NCBI RefSeq assembly: GCF_007748175.1
Contig: NZ_CP037422.1
Location: 1,652,528-1,716,527, forward strand
Direction of reading: 5' to 3'
DNA: 64,000 nucleotides
DNA from: Gimesia aquarii
GTDB taxonomy: Bacteria; Planctomycetota; Planctomycetia; Planctomycetales; Planctomycetaceae
In this document: piece after piece, positions 17,699-27,368 of the stretch
How the letters are laid out: each line of letters starts with the position of its first letter
Position numbering within the stretch: position 1 is the first letter of the stretch
Translations under genes and position numbers: made by a program
Notes under the pieces: model-generated
Database searches by the model: none
Seen by the model: the letters and a program-made list of their open reading frames with translations, nothing else
What the model was told of the DNA's origin: nothing

Positions 17699-18192
17699 CG
17701 ATCAATCCCAGTATGAAACGAATTCAAGGATCTCCAAGAAGTTACCAATGTATTAATTTGCTATGAAGAATAAACGAAATGTTTTACAGAGCATAACTAA
17801 CCTTTATTCAAATTTCAGTCATTGGATTCGAAACTCTCAAAAAAATCGAAACGATTACTCTAAAATGTACAGTCTGTACCTTATTACGGCTATATAAGGC
17901 GGCTAACACTTTCTCAATCCCCATCTTCAAATGTGTTATTTCAGTTGCCTAATGTGAAATATCTTCACTAGAATGGGAGTTTGCTGGAGAAAATTAGATT
18001 TTGTTCCATTGAATCTGGTTGTAATACCTATAATCAGGCGTATTAAAAGAGTTTTCTGATTTCGAATTATCGCTTCAAACCGATAATTCCATAAATCTGA
18101 AGAATTTTGCTAGGAACCAGCCGATAAATTTATCGAAACCATCGATAAACTCATCTGGACAGCCTCTAGCTAAACTTACCTGAATCAGCCTG
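17699..18192. other. intergenic between STAS and DUF2062 genes
   Basis: AT-rich and without a convincing gene. A short inverted repeat GTACA-GTC-TGTAC (about 17867-17879) is the only visible symmetry. Confidence 0.4.
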
Positions 18193-18795
18193 TTGAAAAG
18201 CCGTATGTCAGCTTCAAATTTATCATGGAAAAGTAGTCCACGAAGACTCTTACGTTCAATTTTAATGTTGGACGACACTGCGCATTCTATTGCCTTAGGC
18301 ACTGCAATAGGCATGTTTATCGCGCTCACACCTACTGTTGGCATTCAGATGTTGATGGTGATTTGCTTTGCTTTTGTGACACGACCTTTATTTCGATTTA
18401 ATCAAATTGCCTCGTTGATCACAGTATATATTTCCAATCCGCTGACAATGATCCCAATCTATTGGTTTGATTATAAAGTAGGTACTTACTACGTCGGTGG
18501 GTCGATGAATCAGCAAGAGTTCGCCAAAATTTTCGAATTCGAAGGCTTCAGCGGATGGTGGGAGACGGTCAAACAACTCATTCTGGAAGTGGGTTCTCCG
18601 CTCATCATAGGATCTTTAATCGTGGCCACGTTTTGCTCTTTGGTAACCTATCCTATTATGCTCAGGTTAGTCATGCACTTTCAAAAAATGAGGCCCACAG
18701 CCACACAGGATGAATCTGAGACTCAAACTGTAATACCACATAAGCCTGTCGATTCAGACCAGACCACAAAATCTGTTCACATCCATTCCAGTTAA
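18193..18795 (+). CDS. DUF2062 membrane protein
   Basis: The 200-residue protein begins at TTG 18193 or, equally plausibly, ATG 18205. It has the DUF2062 pattern: a basic N-terminus (SPRRLLRSILML), then HSIALGTAIGMFIALTPTVG, a second hydrophobic stretch (MLMVICFAFVTRP), the conserved FNQIASLITVYISNPLTMIP, and a C-terminal membrane segment (PLIIGSLIVATFCSLVTYP). The family is an inner-membrane protein of unknown function. A polar tail follows. Confidence 0.85.
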   Translation: MKSRMSASNLSWKSSPRRLLRSILMLDDTAHSIALGTAIGMFIALTPTVGIQMLMVICFAFVTRPLFRFNQIASLITVYISNPLTMIPIYWFDYKVGTYYVGGSMNQQEFAKIFEFEGFSGWWETVKQLILEVGSPLIIGSLIVATFCSLVTYPIMLRLVMHFQKMRPTATQDESETQTVIPHKPVDSDQTTKSVHIHSS

Positions 18796-18875
18796 GCGTT
18801 GAACTCAACCTTAACTCTCTCATAATAGTCAATCGACGATTTATTTGATTTTATTGAGATTTTAAGGGACAGTAA

Positions 18876-19838
18876 ATGTCATCTACAAAGTATGACTGCT
18901 TATGCGCGGGGATCATTGTTGCAGACCATATCTGTAAAGCCATTGATCATATGCCGAAACCGGGAGAGTTAGTGCTTACAGATGAGATGGAGCTGGCTAT
19001 CGGCGGCTGTGCCTCAAATGTGGCAGCTGATTTAGCCAGACTTGAAAGACAAGTCGCTATCGCCGGAATTGTCGGTCAGGATGTTTTTGGGCGTTATGTC
19101 GAAGAAAGCTTGATCCAATCTGGCGTCCACTGTGATTACCTCTTGAAATCAGATCAGCTCCCCACGAGTGGTTCTTTTGTGATCAACGTTCAAGGGGAAG
19201 ATCGTCGATTCATTCATTCGGTTGCCGCCAATTCATTGTTTACAGGAGCAACAGTTACAGAAGATCAAATACAATCCAGCCGGATTCTCTATTTGGGTGG
19301 ATATTGCCTTTCAGAAAAATTATCCCCTGAAAATGTGACAAATATGTTTCATATTGCCAAAAAAGCCGGAGTGACAACAGTGCTGGACGTTGTGACTCCC
19401 AAACAAGACGACTACTGGAAAATGCTGAAACCGGTTCTGCCTCTCAGTGACTATTTTCTGCCCAACAATGATGAAGGAGAGCTGATCACCGGAAAATCAG
19501 ATCCGATTGAACAGGCGCGCGAATTTAAGGCAGCAGGAGCAAACACAGTCATCATTACCTGCGGGAGTGAAGGCAGTATCTTGATGAGTGAGAACAAGAC
19601 GATTCAATCTGAAATTTATCCTGTGAATCTGGTAGATGGCACCGGAAGCGGCGACGCATTTGTCGCAGGGTTCATCCACGGCTTACTGGAAGAAGGAAGT
19701 CCGGAAGAATGTCTTCAGTTTGGCTCTGCACTAGGGCATAGTTGTGTTCGTGCGACCGGCGCAACTGCCGGTATTTTTACCCGAAATGAATTGAATCAGT
19801 TTGTCAGTTCTCATGAGTTACCAATTGAAACCGTCTGA
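18876..19838 (+). CDS. PfkB-family carbohydrate kinase
   Basis: The 320-residue kinase phosphorylates a sugar or nucleoside with ATP. PfkB signatures are GGCASNVAADLARLE (43-57), and the anion-hole/catalytic motif DGTGSGDAF (254-262) with Asp260 as base. The N-terminal GIIVADHICKAIDHMPKPGE stretch is the substrate-lid region. Substrate is unclear; ribokinase- or adenosine-kinase-like are both possible. It has no signal peptide and stands as a single gene. Confidence 0.9.
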   Translation: MSSTKYDCLCAGIIVADHICKAIDHMPKPGELVLTDEMELAIGGCASNVAADLARLERQVAIAGIVGQDVFGRYVEESLIQSGVHCDYLLKSDQLPTSGSFVINVQGEDRRFIHSVAANSLFTGATVTEDQIQSSRILYLGGYCLSEKLSPENVTNMFHIAKKAGVTTVLDVVTPKQDDYWKMLKPVLPLSDYFLPNNDEGELITGKSDPIEQAREFKAAGANTVIITCGSEGSILMSENKTIQSEIYPVNLVDGTGSGDAFVAGFIHGLLEEGSPEECLQFGSALGHSCVRATGATAGIFTRNELNQFVSSHELPIETV

Positions 19839-19863
19839 TTTTCAACAAATTCCTATCGATATT

Positions 19864-20547
19864 TTATTGACATAAATAAGGCTTAACGACTTTCGTCCAG
19901 ACCAGGTATCCTTCGTGATTTAAGTGCAAACCATCTGATTTGAACAATTCAGGACGCGGTTTACAATCAGCTCCTAACATCGGGTTCCAGATATCGGCAT
20001 AATCCAGAAAATTATGATTTGCACATTGCTGGCAAATCAGTTGATTCGCTTTCATAATCGTATCAGCCAGTTCCCAACGTCGAAGACTTGGTTTGATAGC
20101 AATAAAAACGATTCGCGTTTTGGGAAGCCGTTTATGGATGACTTCTGTAAATTTCTGGAAATCGCCAGCCACTTCCTCCGCCGTCCGATCACGTGAAAGA
20201 TCGTTGTCACCTGCATATAAAAAAATCAACCGCGGTTCGTGATTCAGAATAATGCGATCAGCAAAATGAGTTGAATCGACGATTTCGGATCCGCCAAATC
20301 CTCGATTAATGGCCTTTTGATTGGGAAAATATTTTTCTAAGTCCCAAAGCCGAATACTTGAACTGCCGACAAATAAAATCCCCTGTTTTTGAACTCCCTG
20401 TTTTTGATCCTTCAATTCAAACTCTAAAATTGAGCGTTCCCACCTCTTAAAATCATGTTCAGATTTCTCAGCCGCCCAACTATCTAGTGAAAAGAGAAAG
20501 AACAAAACCACTATGATCATACATTGATTAATGACTCTTGTTTTCAT
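19864..20547 (-). CDS. exported SGNH/GDSL-type hydrolase
   Basis: I choose ATG 20547 (MKTRVINQCMIIVVLFFLFS), which has GAGGAA 4 nt upstream and gives a signal peptide ending near SWA; the product is 227 residues. An ATG at 20610 overlapping the folP stop is less likely. The SGNH blocks are visible: FVGSSSIRLW (nucleophile Ser block I), RGFGGSEI (Gly block II), YAGDNDL (Asn block III) and the terminal SDGLHLNHEGY (Asp/His block V). It is likely a periplasmic acyl-esterase acting on carbohydrate or lipid esters. It follows folP in the same direction. Confidence 0.88.
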   Translation of the reverse strand: MKTRVINQCMIIVVLFFLFSLDSWAAEKSEHDFKRWERSILEFELKDQKQGVQKQGILFVGSSSIRLWDLEKYFPNQKAINRGFGGSEIVDSTHFADRIILNHEPRLIFLYAGDNDLSRDRTAEEVAGDFQKFTEVIHKRLPKTRIVFIAIKPSLRRWELADTIMKANQLICQQCANHNFLDYADIWNPMLGADCKPRPELFKSDGLHLNHEGYLVWTKVVKPYLCQ

Positions 20548-20606
20548 TGCGTTCCTCATCATTAAAATGCCAGAAAGATTTCGTTTTCTGAATTCCTGAA
20601 ATGAAA

Positions 20607-21494
20607 TCATGAAACTCGCTGAGAAATTGCATCCCAGGCCGCCAAAGCATCTCGATTGGCGGCTACATCGTGAATACGCAGGATATCAACAGATTGATTT
20701 GCTAAAGCGAGTGAAACTCCAATTGTACCTGCAAGACGTTCTTCAACTGATCGATTTAGTAATTTCGATAAAAAGCGTTTACGAGAATGACCAATGAGGA
20801 TAGGAAAACCCAACTCTTTAAAATCTTGAATGTGTGACAGAATATCTAAATTATGCTCAGCAGTCTTCCCAAACCCCAGACCGGGGTCGAGTACAATCCG
20901 ATCCTGTTCAATTCCAGCCTGAAACAATAATTGCAGACGTTCACCAAACCATGCTTTGATATCAGTAACTACATTCTGATATTCAGGATTTTTTTGCATG
21001 GTTTGTGGAGTTCCCTGAATATGCATGCAAATCAAGCCAGCCCGGGTTTCAGCGGCGAGAGGGATCATATCCTGGTCAAAAGTAAAACCCGAAATATCAT
21101 TTATGATGGTGGCTCCCGCCTGGATTGCCTGCCGGGCTACCTCTGCTTTTGTTGTGTCTATGGAGATGGGAGCCTGAGTTTGTACTGATAATGCTTTAAT
21201 GGCTGGAATCACTCTTTTTAGTTCTTCATCTAAAGAAACCGGCTCTGCACCAGGACGAGTAGACTCTCCACCAATATCTAAAATATCAGCCCCCTCCTTA
21301 ACAAGCTGCAAGCCTTTTTTAACAGCAGTCTCAAGTTTGACAGCTTCTCCTCCATCTGAAAAACTGTCGGGAGTGACATTCAGAATTCCCATCAGAAGTG
21401 GTAACTGACCGAAAAGAATTGATTGTGAACCACATTTCCAGGCTGGCAGAGAACCTGATTGTTCGGTTGAGCTTTCGAGAGGGTGTGAATTCAC
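20607..21494 (-). CDS. folP: dihydropteroate synthase
   Basis: The enzyme condenses p-aminobenzoate with the pterin pyrophosphate in folate synthesis. The 295-residue protein carries both family signatures: GILNVTPDSFSDGG (36-49) and DIGGESTRPGA (about 72-82). Others are SIDTTKAEVA, INDISGF, DPGLGFGK and the C-terminal GHSRKRF. It is cytoplasmic and of normal family length. It is followed by the SGNH hydrolase gene. Confidence 0.96.
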   Translation of the reverse strand: MNSHPLESSTEQSGSLPAWKCGSQSILFGQLPLLMGILNVTPDSFSDGGEAVKLETAVKKGLQLVKEGADILDIGGESTRPGAEPVSLDEELKRVIPAIKALSVQTQAPISIDTTKAEVARQAIQAGATIINDISGFTFDQDMIPLAAETRAGLICMHIQGTPQTMQKNPEYQNVVTDIKAWFGERLQLLFQAGIEQDRIVLDPGLGFGKTAEHNLDILSHIQDFKELGFPILIGHSRKRFLSKLLNRSVEERLAGTIGVSLALANQSVDILRIHDVAANRDALAAWDAISQRVS

Positions 21495-21814
21495 TCAGTA
21501 ATCCATCAAATCAATAGCAATGTTGATGAGGTAAAACTTCATTAGACCTACTTTTACTTTCCATTCATCACTCTTGCAAGCCGTAAGCAAATGAGACCGC
21601 ACTTATCAGGTTTAATCAGACATTATAACTTTTTGAGCAATCAAAACCTGTCTATTGTTTTATGATTCTGCTTGAAAACGTCAGGTCTCGCTCAGATTCT
21701 GTTTGGATGAAAACGCTCAATCATCACTATTTTCGGTATGAAACAGCCAAAATAGAGTTACTTCAGGAAATTGAGGATTTTTAGAGAAACTTAACTTTTT
21801 GTATTGTCTTTACT

Positions 21815-21842
21815 TTGACAACGTAATTCGTTCTGGTATTGT
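21815..21842 (+). promoter_or_regulatory. candidate sigma-70-type promoter for the Cys-rich protein
   Basis: TTGACA (21815-21820) and TATTGT (21837-21842) are separated by 16 bp. They would give a leader of about 150 nt, carrying the hairpin at 21901-21924, before the start at 22002. Confidence 0.4.
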
Positions 21843-21900
21843 AATCAGCGTATTTGCTGTAACCGGCAAATCTTACCAAACTAGAAAAACAGACCTGTTT

Positions 21901-21924
21901 TCTCTAAGTACGTAGGCTTAGAGA
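21901..21924. other. inverted repeat in the leader of the Cys-rich gene
   Basis: TCTCTAAG-TACGTAGG-CTTAGAGA is a perfect 8-bp inverted repeat with no T-run after it. It could be an mRNA hairpin or a binding site. The rest of 21495-22001 shows no gene. Confidence 0.4.
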
Positions 21925-22001
21925 CATCGCTGAAGAATGAGCAAGTGGCTTTTTTCAGCGAAGTGGAACCACTTTTAATTAAAGAATCTCAGGAGTACAC
22001 C

Positions 22002-22436
22002 ATGATTCGAAAAGCTGTCACACTCTCAATGATTGCTGCATTGACTTTGTTCGCTGCATCTTTCAGCACATCAAACACAGAAGCTGGTTTACTAAACCGC
22101 TGCTGTAAGCCAGAACGCGTTCGTTGCTGTAAGCCACGACGTGAACGCTGCTGCAAGCCAGAGCGCGTTCGTTGCTGCCGTCCTCAACGCGTTCGTTGCT
22201 GTAAGCCAGAACGCGTTCGTTGCTGCCGTCCACAACGCGTTCGTTGCTGCAAGCCAGCTCCCGTATGCTGCCCTGCTCCAGCACCAACATGCTGTGCACC
22301 AGCACCAAAGTGCTGCAATGCTTCACCTTGCTCAAGCTGCGAAGGTTCAACTGCACCAGTTAGCCCCGCTCCAAAAGCAGAAAACGCACCAGCTCCTCCA
22401 AAGAAAGCTCCTGCTCCCGCTCCTAAAAAAGCGTAA
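22002..22436 (+). CDS. secreted Cys-Cys octapeptide-repeat protein
   Basis: The start at ATG 22002 has an AGGAG 6 nt upstream and opens a signal peptide (MIRKAVTLSMIAALTLFAAS). The 144-residue product then has seven tandem octapeptides of the form R-C-C-K/R-P-x-R/P-x (residues 33-88). Further CC pairs follow in a Pro/Ala-rich region, and the tail is Pro/Ala/Lys-rich (APAPPKKAPAPAPKKA). The many CC pairs suggest either a disulfide-linked envelope protein or a metal-binding one; the basic tail may contact surface polymers. I do not know its function. It ends in a strong terminator. Confidence 0.8.
   Translation: MIRKAVTLSMIAALTLFAASFSTSNTEAGLLNRCCKPERVRCCKPRRERCCKPERVRCCRPQRVRCCKPERVRCCRPQRVRCCKPAPVCCPAPAPTCCAPAPKCCNASPCSSCEGSTAPVSPAPKAENAPAPPKKAPAPAPKKA
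22098..22265 (+). repeat. 24-bp tandem repeats inside the Cys-rich gene
   Basis: Seven in-frame 24-bp units (CGCTGCTGTAAGCCAGAACG-type) encode the R-C-C-K/R-P octads. Two unit variants (KPERV and RPQRV) alternate in the second half, giving a 48-bp super-repeat there, so local duplication is likely. Confidence 0.85.
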
Positions 22437-22502
22437 GCTGAGCTGATTTTGACGGGGAACGCTTTTGTGTGACAGCCGTCAGGAAGAGCTATGATAAATT
22501 CA

Positions 22503-22545
22503 AACAGCCTCTATTGTCTCGAGCAATAGAGGCTGTTTTATTTTT
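22503..22545. terminator. strong terminator after the Cys-rich gene
   Basis: AACAGCCTCTATTG-(7 nt)-CAATAGAGGCTGTT is a perfect 14-bp stem (22503-22516 with 22524-22537) followed by a T-rich tail. Confidence 0.9.
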
Positions 22546-22576
22546 CCAGGGGACGCCAACAGACTCAATAGAGTAG

Positions 22577-23017
22577 TTATGCTGACTTTGCATAGGTAAG
22601 ATCTGAATCGGGGCTCTCAGGATTACTTGCACTAGTAATCAGTTTCTCCAGCCTGGGAAGCATTTTTTCTCCCAAACGAGTCACTTGATAATACACTCCC
22701 GAATCTCGCCCGGAAAGCTGGAATTTTAGTAAATCGAAGGCGATCAGCTTACCATGAATACGGGGTAGCCGCTCCAAAACAACTCCTTCTACTTTATTCT
22801 GGCGACCAATCCAACCATCAAACTCAGGGTTTTGTTCCTTAGCCTGACGCTGTAACTGGCTGTAATGGTTGAGTACAAGACACCACTCGGGATTTTCCAT
22901 CATCTGTTCTAATTCTAAGTCGATCATAGTTTGTTCTATCGACTCTAACTTAAAATCAGTCGCATTGATTTTCCTCTGTCGACACGATCGACATAACAGG
23001 ACTTTAGTCTGGCACAC
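22577..23017 (-). CDS. conserved-looking hypothetical protein, possible winged helix
   Basis: The frame begins at GTG 23017 (146 residues), but ATG 22927 (MIDLELEQMMENPEWCLVLN) may be the real start. The C-terminal half, with VEGVVLERLPRIHGKLIAFDLLKF-like helices and a GVYYQVTRLGEKML strand-turn-helix, is reminiscent of winged-helix domains such as PadR or MarR. This is suggestive only. A CRSCRQRK cluster lies in the N-terminal extension and might be a zinc knuckle if translated. No partner gene is evident. Confidence 0.6.
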   Translation of the reverse strand: MCQTKVLLCRSCRQRKINATDFKLESIEQTMIDLELEQMMENPEWCLVLNHYSQLQRQAKEQNPEFDGWIGRQNKVEGVVLERLPRIHGKLIAFDLLKFQLSGRDSGVYYQVTRLGEKMLPRLEKLITSASNPESPDSDLTYAKSA

Positions 23018-23209
23018 TTAGGGAGAAAAACAGCAAAAACCCCTCAAGATTCTCAATTCCAACGAAATTTCATTTCGTGAACTCAGCTCGATTCTTGTTC
23101 AGTTCTATCAAGGCTCACAATGTTTTCATTGGAGAACAACTCACGGAGGCAAAAGTCTTGTGCAGTTCGGTGAATTTGTAGCGGATGAAGCGATTATTTA
23201 AAGCGGGCA

Positions 23210-24616
23210 TTACATGTTCGTTTTGGAATCCGAGACCTCTCCTAATGCAGCATTCATGGCGTTGGTAATCTCAAAATCGTGTTGATGGTCCTGAGTATAA
23301 ACTCGGAATATCAGAAAGCTCACCGGCAACGCCCGAAATAATTCATCATCGTTAAGCTCCTGTGTTTCCTCGGTGCCCGGATCAAGGAGGAAATTTTGGC
23401 CTCCTGCAGGTAATCTCCCACTAGGACGATGATAATGCTTGGCAACATCAATTCTTAGTGGAATCTGATTTAACTCCGCAGGCAGTTTGGCACGTACCCG
23501 CCTTTCGACCAGATCAGGCTCAGAATAAATTGAGGTATGGACGGCCGTTCCGGAATGAAAATTGATCGATCGTTCACAGGCCATCTTCCACTCGACATTT
23601 CGTGAAAGAATCCCCTGCCAACGTTTTCCTAAACTTTGAACATCCGGATCAGAACTTTTCTGAAACCTGCCAACGTCGACAAGAAAAGATGATTCTGTAA
23701 AACCCAAATACTCATCCAACTTTTCAAGAGGATTTCCATGGAACAGGTGCTCCATTGTATCAGGGAAAATCTCTTCCAAAGCGATGTCGACTGCGCGAAC
23801 AGTGCGATGATAATAAATCGTCCTGAAAAGGTTGGCTCGGGTTTCAATAAAATTGACTAACGCAGGTAACCCACGACCATGAATAGTTAAACCCTCTGAC
23901 GTAAAAAAACTATAGTGTACCAATCGTGATACATCGACTGCCCGCGTGTTATACCCCGACATATAAGCATCGCGTAAAACGAAGTCCATATTATCGACAG
24001 TATAAATTCCGCTGAACATTGCCCGCAGTTTGCAAAGCCAATCTGGATTTCCATCTTCGCTTTCAGAATCTCCAGCGGGTCGCCGAATGAGCCAACCAAT
24101 CTGTTTAGGATCCAATTCTTCAAGAGGATTTAAGCGCCCATTGGGATTTCTACGAATTCCTCGAATCAAATCACCCAATTCGTTTTCAATGATATAGGCA
24201 CCGATGTCTTCATGAGTCAGCTCAAACTGATCCAGGTAATGATCGTCAAAAAAATGTCCGAAGGGGCCATGGCCGACATCATGTAATAAAGCAGCCAGTC
24301 GAACCAGACTTTCGACATAGGGCAACGAAGGAACATTCCTGCAGGCGCTATTCAGAGAATCATACCAGGCATTTATCGTAACAGAAGCCAGATGCATCGC
24401 TCCCAATACATGCTGAAACCGCATATGCTCTGCAGACGGGAAGACCCACCACGCCGTTTGTAGTTGATGAATGTGCCTGAGCCTTTGAACCCAGGGATGA
24501 TCTATTACCTCCTGTTCAGAGACTTCATCATCAGGAATTCCTGTTTTAGAAGTAAAGGGAATGTATCCATGAATCGGATCATGAGTCAAACTTTCGGAAA
24601 TAAAATCGCGTACCAT
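23210..24616 (-). CDS. HD-domain phosphohydrolase (SAMHD1/dGTPase-like)
   Basis: The 468-residue protein opens like SAMHD1-type HD phosphohydrolases (DPIHGYIPF at 13-21, RLRHIHQLQTAWWVFPSAEH, then MRFQHVLGAMH at 65-75). Metal ligands of the HD fold are visible: His69, His112-Asp113 in ALLHDVGHGPFGH, and Asp208/Asp211 in TVDNMDFVLRD. Such enzymes hydrolyse dNTPs or related phosphate esters. No obvious regulatory SAM domain is present. The C-terminal 200 residues diverge and may form the oligomer interface. Substrate not predictable. It stands alone. Confidence 0.9.
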   Translation of the reverse strand: MVRDFISESLTHDPIHGYIPFTSKTGIPDDEVSEQEVIDHPWVQRLRHIHQLQTAWWVFPSAEHMRFQHVLGAMHLASVTINAWYDSLNSACRNVPSLPYVESLVRLAALLHDVGHGPFGHFFDDHYLDQFELTHEDIGAYIIENELGDLIRGIRRNPNGRLNPLEELDPKQIGWLIRRPAGDSESEDGNPDWLCKLRAMFSGIYTVDNMDFVLRDAYMSGYNTRAVDVSRLVHYSFFTSEGLTIHGRGLPALVNFIETRANLFRTIYYHRTVRAVDIALEEIFPDTMEHLFHGNPLEKLDEYLGFTESSFLVDVGRFQKSSDPDVQSLGKRWQGILSRNVEWKMACERSINFHSGTAVHTSIYSEPDLVERRVRAKLPAELNQIPLRIDVAKHYHRPSGRLPAGGQNFLLDPGTEETQELNDDELFRALPVSFLIFRVYTQDHQHDFEITNAMNAALGEVSDSKTNM

Positions 24617-24706
24617 TTTCTCACAGTTTCAATTGCATTATAGTGCTACAAGTGCTCTGAACATGTTTTCATAATTTTGAATTTTGTTGCAGATTAAAAA
24701 ATCCTA

Positions 24707-26518
24707 ATGGCATTGTCACATCTTCCAAGCCGCTTTGAATATCAAACCCACCATCCGCGGCGCTGCCGTGTATTGCGACGAATAGAAATCTTTGCGCTAA
24801 TCATCGCGGTGATCGCCCTTGTTATTCTACATGGCTTACTGAAGATTACCACTATAGTACATTGGGAACTAGGTGGCACTATTGTTCTCGCAATGCTGTA
24901 TTTTGGATTCAGCCTCTCACTACGCTATTTCTGGTATATCTCAAAAAAAGAGTTTATTAAGCGAAATCTGATCTATCTGTTGATTTCCGGCATATGGTTA
25001 CTCACTAGTCTGACGATTCTCATTTTTCACAATTTGATCCCTAACCAACTAGAATTGATTCTAGATGTTTCCGAATTTTGCATCATCCTCAGGAGCCTCT
25101 ATGAAACGATCATTTTAATTCGTCGTGTTTCATCTCGAGGTTGGAATCCAGCGTTAATCGTTGCCGCTTCGTTTCTCATCCTGATTGCCATTGGAACCAC
25201 CCTCCTGATGTTTCCTTCAGCACGAGTTCAGGACCTTACTGACAAAGATTCGGAAACGGCCCCTTTTCTGGTTGCCTTATTTACATCCACCAGTGCCAGC
25301 TGCGTCACAGGACTCACTATTGTTCCCACGGGCTCTTACTGGAGCAGAACCGGACACACCATTATCATGTTTCTCTTTCAAATTGGTGGTTTAGGTATCT
25401 TAACGTTCGGTGCTTTTTTTGCAGCCGCTTTTGGACGCACAATGCAAATTCGTGAGAGTGTCACGTTCAGCGAGATGCTGGAATCGCATCAAAGAGGAGA
25501 TGTCAGACGATTAGTATTGGCAATTTTGGGAATCACCATTTTTACGGAACTGACAGGCGCATTTTTCCTGTCAGGTCTTTGGCCTGAACTTCCCTGGGGA
25601 GATCGTATTTACCATAGTCTTTTTCATTCGATCAGTGGCTATTGTAATGCTGGTTTCAGTTTGATGGATGACAATCTACTCAACATGGGACATCACTGGC
25701 AAGTTTGGGGAGTAATGCCAATATTAATCATCATTGGTGGTTTAGGCTTTGCTGTTAACTATAACTTTATGCTATATGGAATTACCCATTTCTCAAATTT
25801 TTCAGTGCGAAAACCACTGTTTAATCACCCCACTCAAAAAGTAAGGCTTACAATTTCTTCACGACTCGTTTTCATAACAACCATCTTCTTACTCGCAGGT
25901 GGGACAATTGGAATCTACCTGCTTGAATCAATCCATATGCAAAAAGAAGTTTCTTCTGGAGAATTGCTCAATTCAGCATGGTTCCAGTCTGTTTCTTTCA
26001 GGACGGCTGGTTTTAACACAGTAGACTTAGGAGAATTACAGCCGCAGTCTAAACTGTTTGCAGTATTACTCATGTTTATTGGTGCCTCTCCCGGATCAAC
26101 TGGTGGAGGAGTCAAAACCGTCGTCTTTGCACTGGCGATTCTCTCAGTCTGGTCTCTTCTCAAGGGCAGGGATCGTGTAGAAATCATGGGCCGAACAATA
26201 CCCAGCGCTTTAATTAACCGATCTTTAACGATTATCTCACTGAGCATTCTGGTTCTGATGTCGTCGACACTTTTAGTCGTTTTGTTTGAAAACAGACAAG
26301 ACATTTTTCTGAACCACCTGTTTGAAACGACCAGCGCCTTCGCTACCGTTGGTGTTTCCACGGGGATTACCGCTGATTTGACGACGCCCTCACATTGGGT
26401 CATCATCTTTACGATGTTTATTGGAAGAGTTGGTCCCCTGACAGCATTGATAGCTCTGACGAATCGTGGTCCTTCATATCGATATAGTTATCCTGAAGAA
26501 AGTGTGAATTTAGGTTAA
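24707..26518 (+). CDS. trkH: TrkH-family potassium uptake channel subunit
   Basis: This 603-residue membrane protein is the ion-conducting subunit of the Trk/Ktr potassium uptake system. An N-terminal extension of about 150 residues with several membrane segments precedes the usual core. Pore-loop signatures of the repeated M-P-M units are visible: TSASCVTGLTIVPTG, SGYCNAGFSLMD, FRTAGFNTVDLG and TTSAFATVGVSTGI. A GASPGSTGGGVKTVVF stretch precedes the last unit. It is followed 72 bp later by trkA, so the two probably form one operon and complex. The length exceeds typical TrkH of about 480 because of the N-terminal extension. Confidence 0.93.
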   Translation: MALSHLPSRFEYQTHHPRRCRVLRRIEIFALIIAVIALVILHGLLKITTIVHWELGGTIVLAMLYFGFSLSLRYFWYISKKEFIKRNLIYLLISGIWLLTSLTILIFHNLIPNQLELILDVSEFCIILRSLYETIILIRRVSSRGWNPALIVAASFLILIAIGTTLLMFPSARVQDLTDKDSETAPFLVALFTSTSASCVTGLTIVPTGSYWSRTGHTIIMFLFQIGGLGILTFGAFFAAAFGRTMQIRESVTFSEMLESHQRGDVRRLVLAILGITIFTELTGAFFLSGLWPELPWGDRIYHSLFHSISGYCNAGFSLMDDNLLNMGHHWQVWGVMPILIIIGGLGFAVNYNFMLYGITHFSNFSVRKPLFNHPTQKVRLTISSRLVFITTIFLLAGGTIGIYLLESIHMQKEVSSGELLNSAWFQSVSFRTAGFNTVDLGELQPQSKLFAVLLMFIGASPGSTGGGVKTVVFALAILSVWSLLKGRDRVEIMGRTIPSALINRSLTIISLSILVLMSSTLLVVLFENRQDIFLNHLFETTSAFATVGVSTGITADLTTPSHWVIIFTMFIGRVGPLTALIALTNRGPSYRYSYPEESVNLG

Positions 26519-26589
26519 TCCACCCTTAGACAAAGATGCGTTTATGTTGAAGCAATCACACACTAATACTTGGTGGGAGAAATAATTCT

Positions 26590-27279
26590 GTGACAAAAGT
26601 AGCAGTAATCGGATTAGGACGATTCGGAATCGAACTGGCAAAACGTCTCGGAAACAGCGGTGTGGAAGTCATTGCTATTGACCATTCTGATAAACTGGTC
26701 AATGAAGTAAAAGACGATGTCGCCATCGCAGTCCGTCTCAATGCAACAGATGAATTAGCTTTAAAGAGCCAGGAAATTGATAAGGTCGACGCCTGCGTGA
26801 TTTCGATTGGTGAAAACTTTGAGGCTGCATTACTCATCACAGTGATAGTCAAAAAAATGGGAGTTCCCAAGATCATTTGTCGTGCACAGTCGAAATTTCA
26901 TGCTGAAATTTTTTCTCAAATCGGCGCGACAGAAGTCATTCAACCCGAAGTACAAGCGGGAACTCACCTCGCTCGGTTATTAGCAAACCCCCACCTAGAA
27001 GATTATCTCCAAGTCGGTGATGGGTATACCATGATTGAGCTTTTAACCCCGAATGAATTTGTGGGTAAAAACTTGATCGAACTTTCAATGCGATCCACAT
27101 ACTCGGTCAATGTGGTCGCAATCCGGAAACGTAATTCTGAAGAAGTCGAACAAAAAACGGGCAAGATGTACACAACCGACTGTGTGCCACACCCTGATTA
27201 TCAAATACAGGAATCAGATATTTTATTAATCATTGGTACCGACCAGAATCTGGCTCGACTCCCTACGAGCAATACCTAA
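26590..27279 (+). CDS. trkA: TrkA-family potassium uptake regulator
   Basis: This 229-residue cytoplasmic protein regulates the adjacent TrkH pore. It begins at a GTG with GGGAG upstream. The RCK-N domain starts with the Rossmann motif VAVIGLGRFGIELAKRL and the acidic end AIDHSDKLV, which binds NAD or ATP. The RCK-C domain follows from about residue 140 (YTMIELLTPNEFVGKNLIEL). It is a single-unit (KtrA-size) protein rather than a double TrkA. It lies immediately after trkH. Confidence 0.92.
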   Translation: MTKVAVIGLGRFGIELAKRLGNSGVEVIAIDHSDKLVNEVKDDVAIAVRLNATDELALKSQEIDKVDACVISIGENFEAALLITVIVKKMGVPKIICRAQSKFHAEIFSQIGATEVIQPEVQAGTHLARLLANPHLEDYLQVGDGYTMIELLTPNEFVGKNLIELSMRSTYSVNVVAIRKRNSEEVEQKTGKMYTTDCVPHPDYQIQESDILLIIGTDQNLARLPTSNT

Positions 27280-27368
27280 GTTAGATCTGGCGTTTTCTGT
27301 TTTCTCTAACTACCGGGAAAAAACGAGATCGTATTCGAGTATCAAAATAGTAACAACGAGTGCAAAAT

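Noticed and set aside
22063-22356. antisense frame of the Cys-rich repeat gene, and the repeat as CRISPR
   Set aside because: The repeats are back to back without unique spacers and encode a clean in-frame protein with signal peptide and ribosome-binding site.
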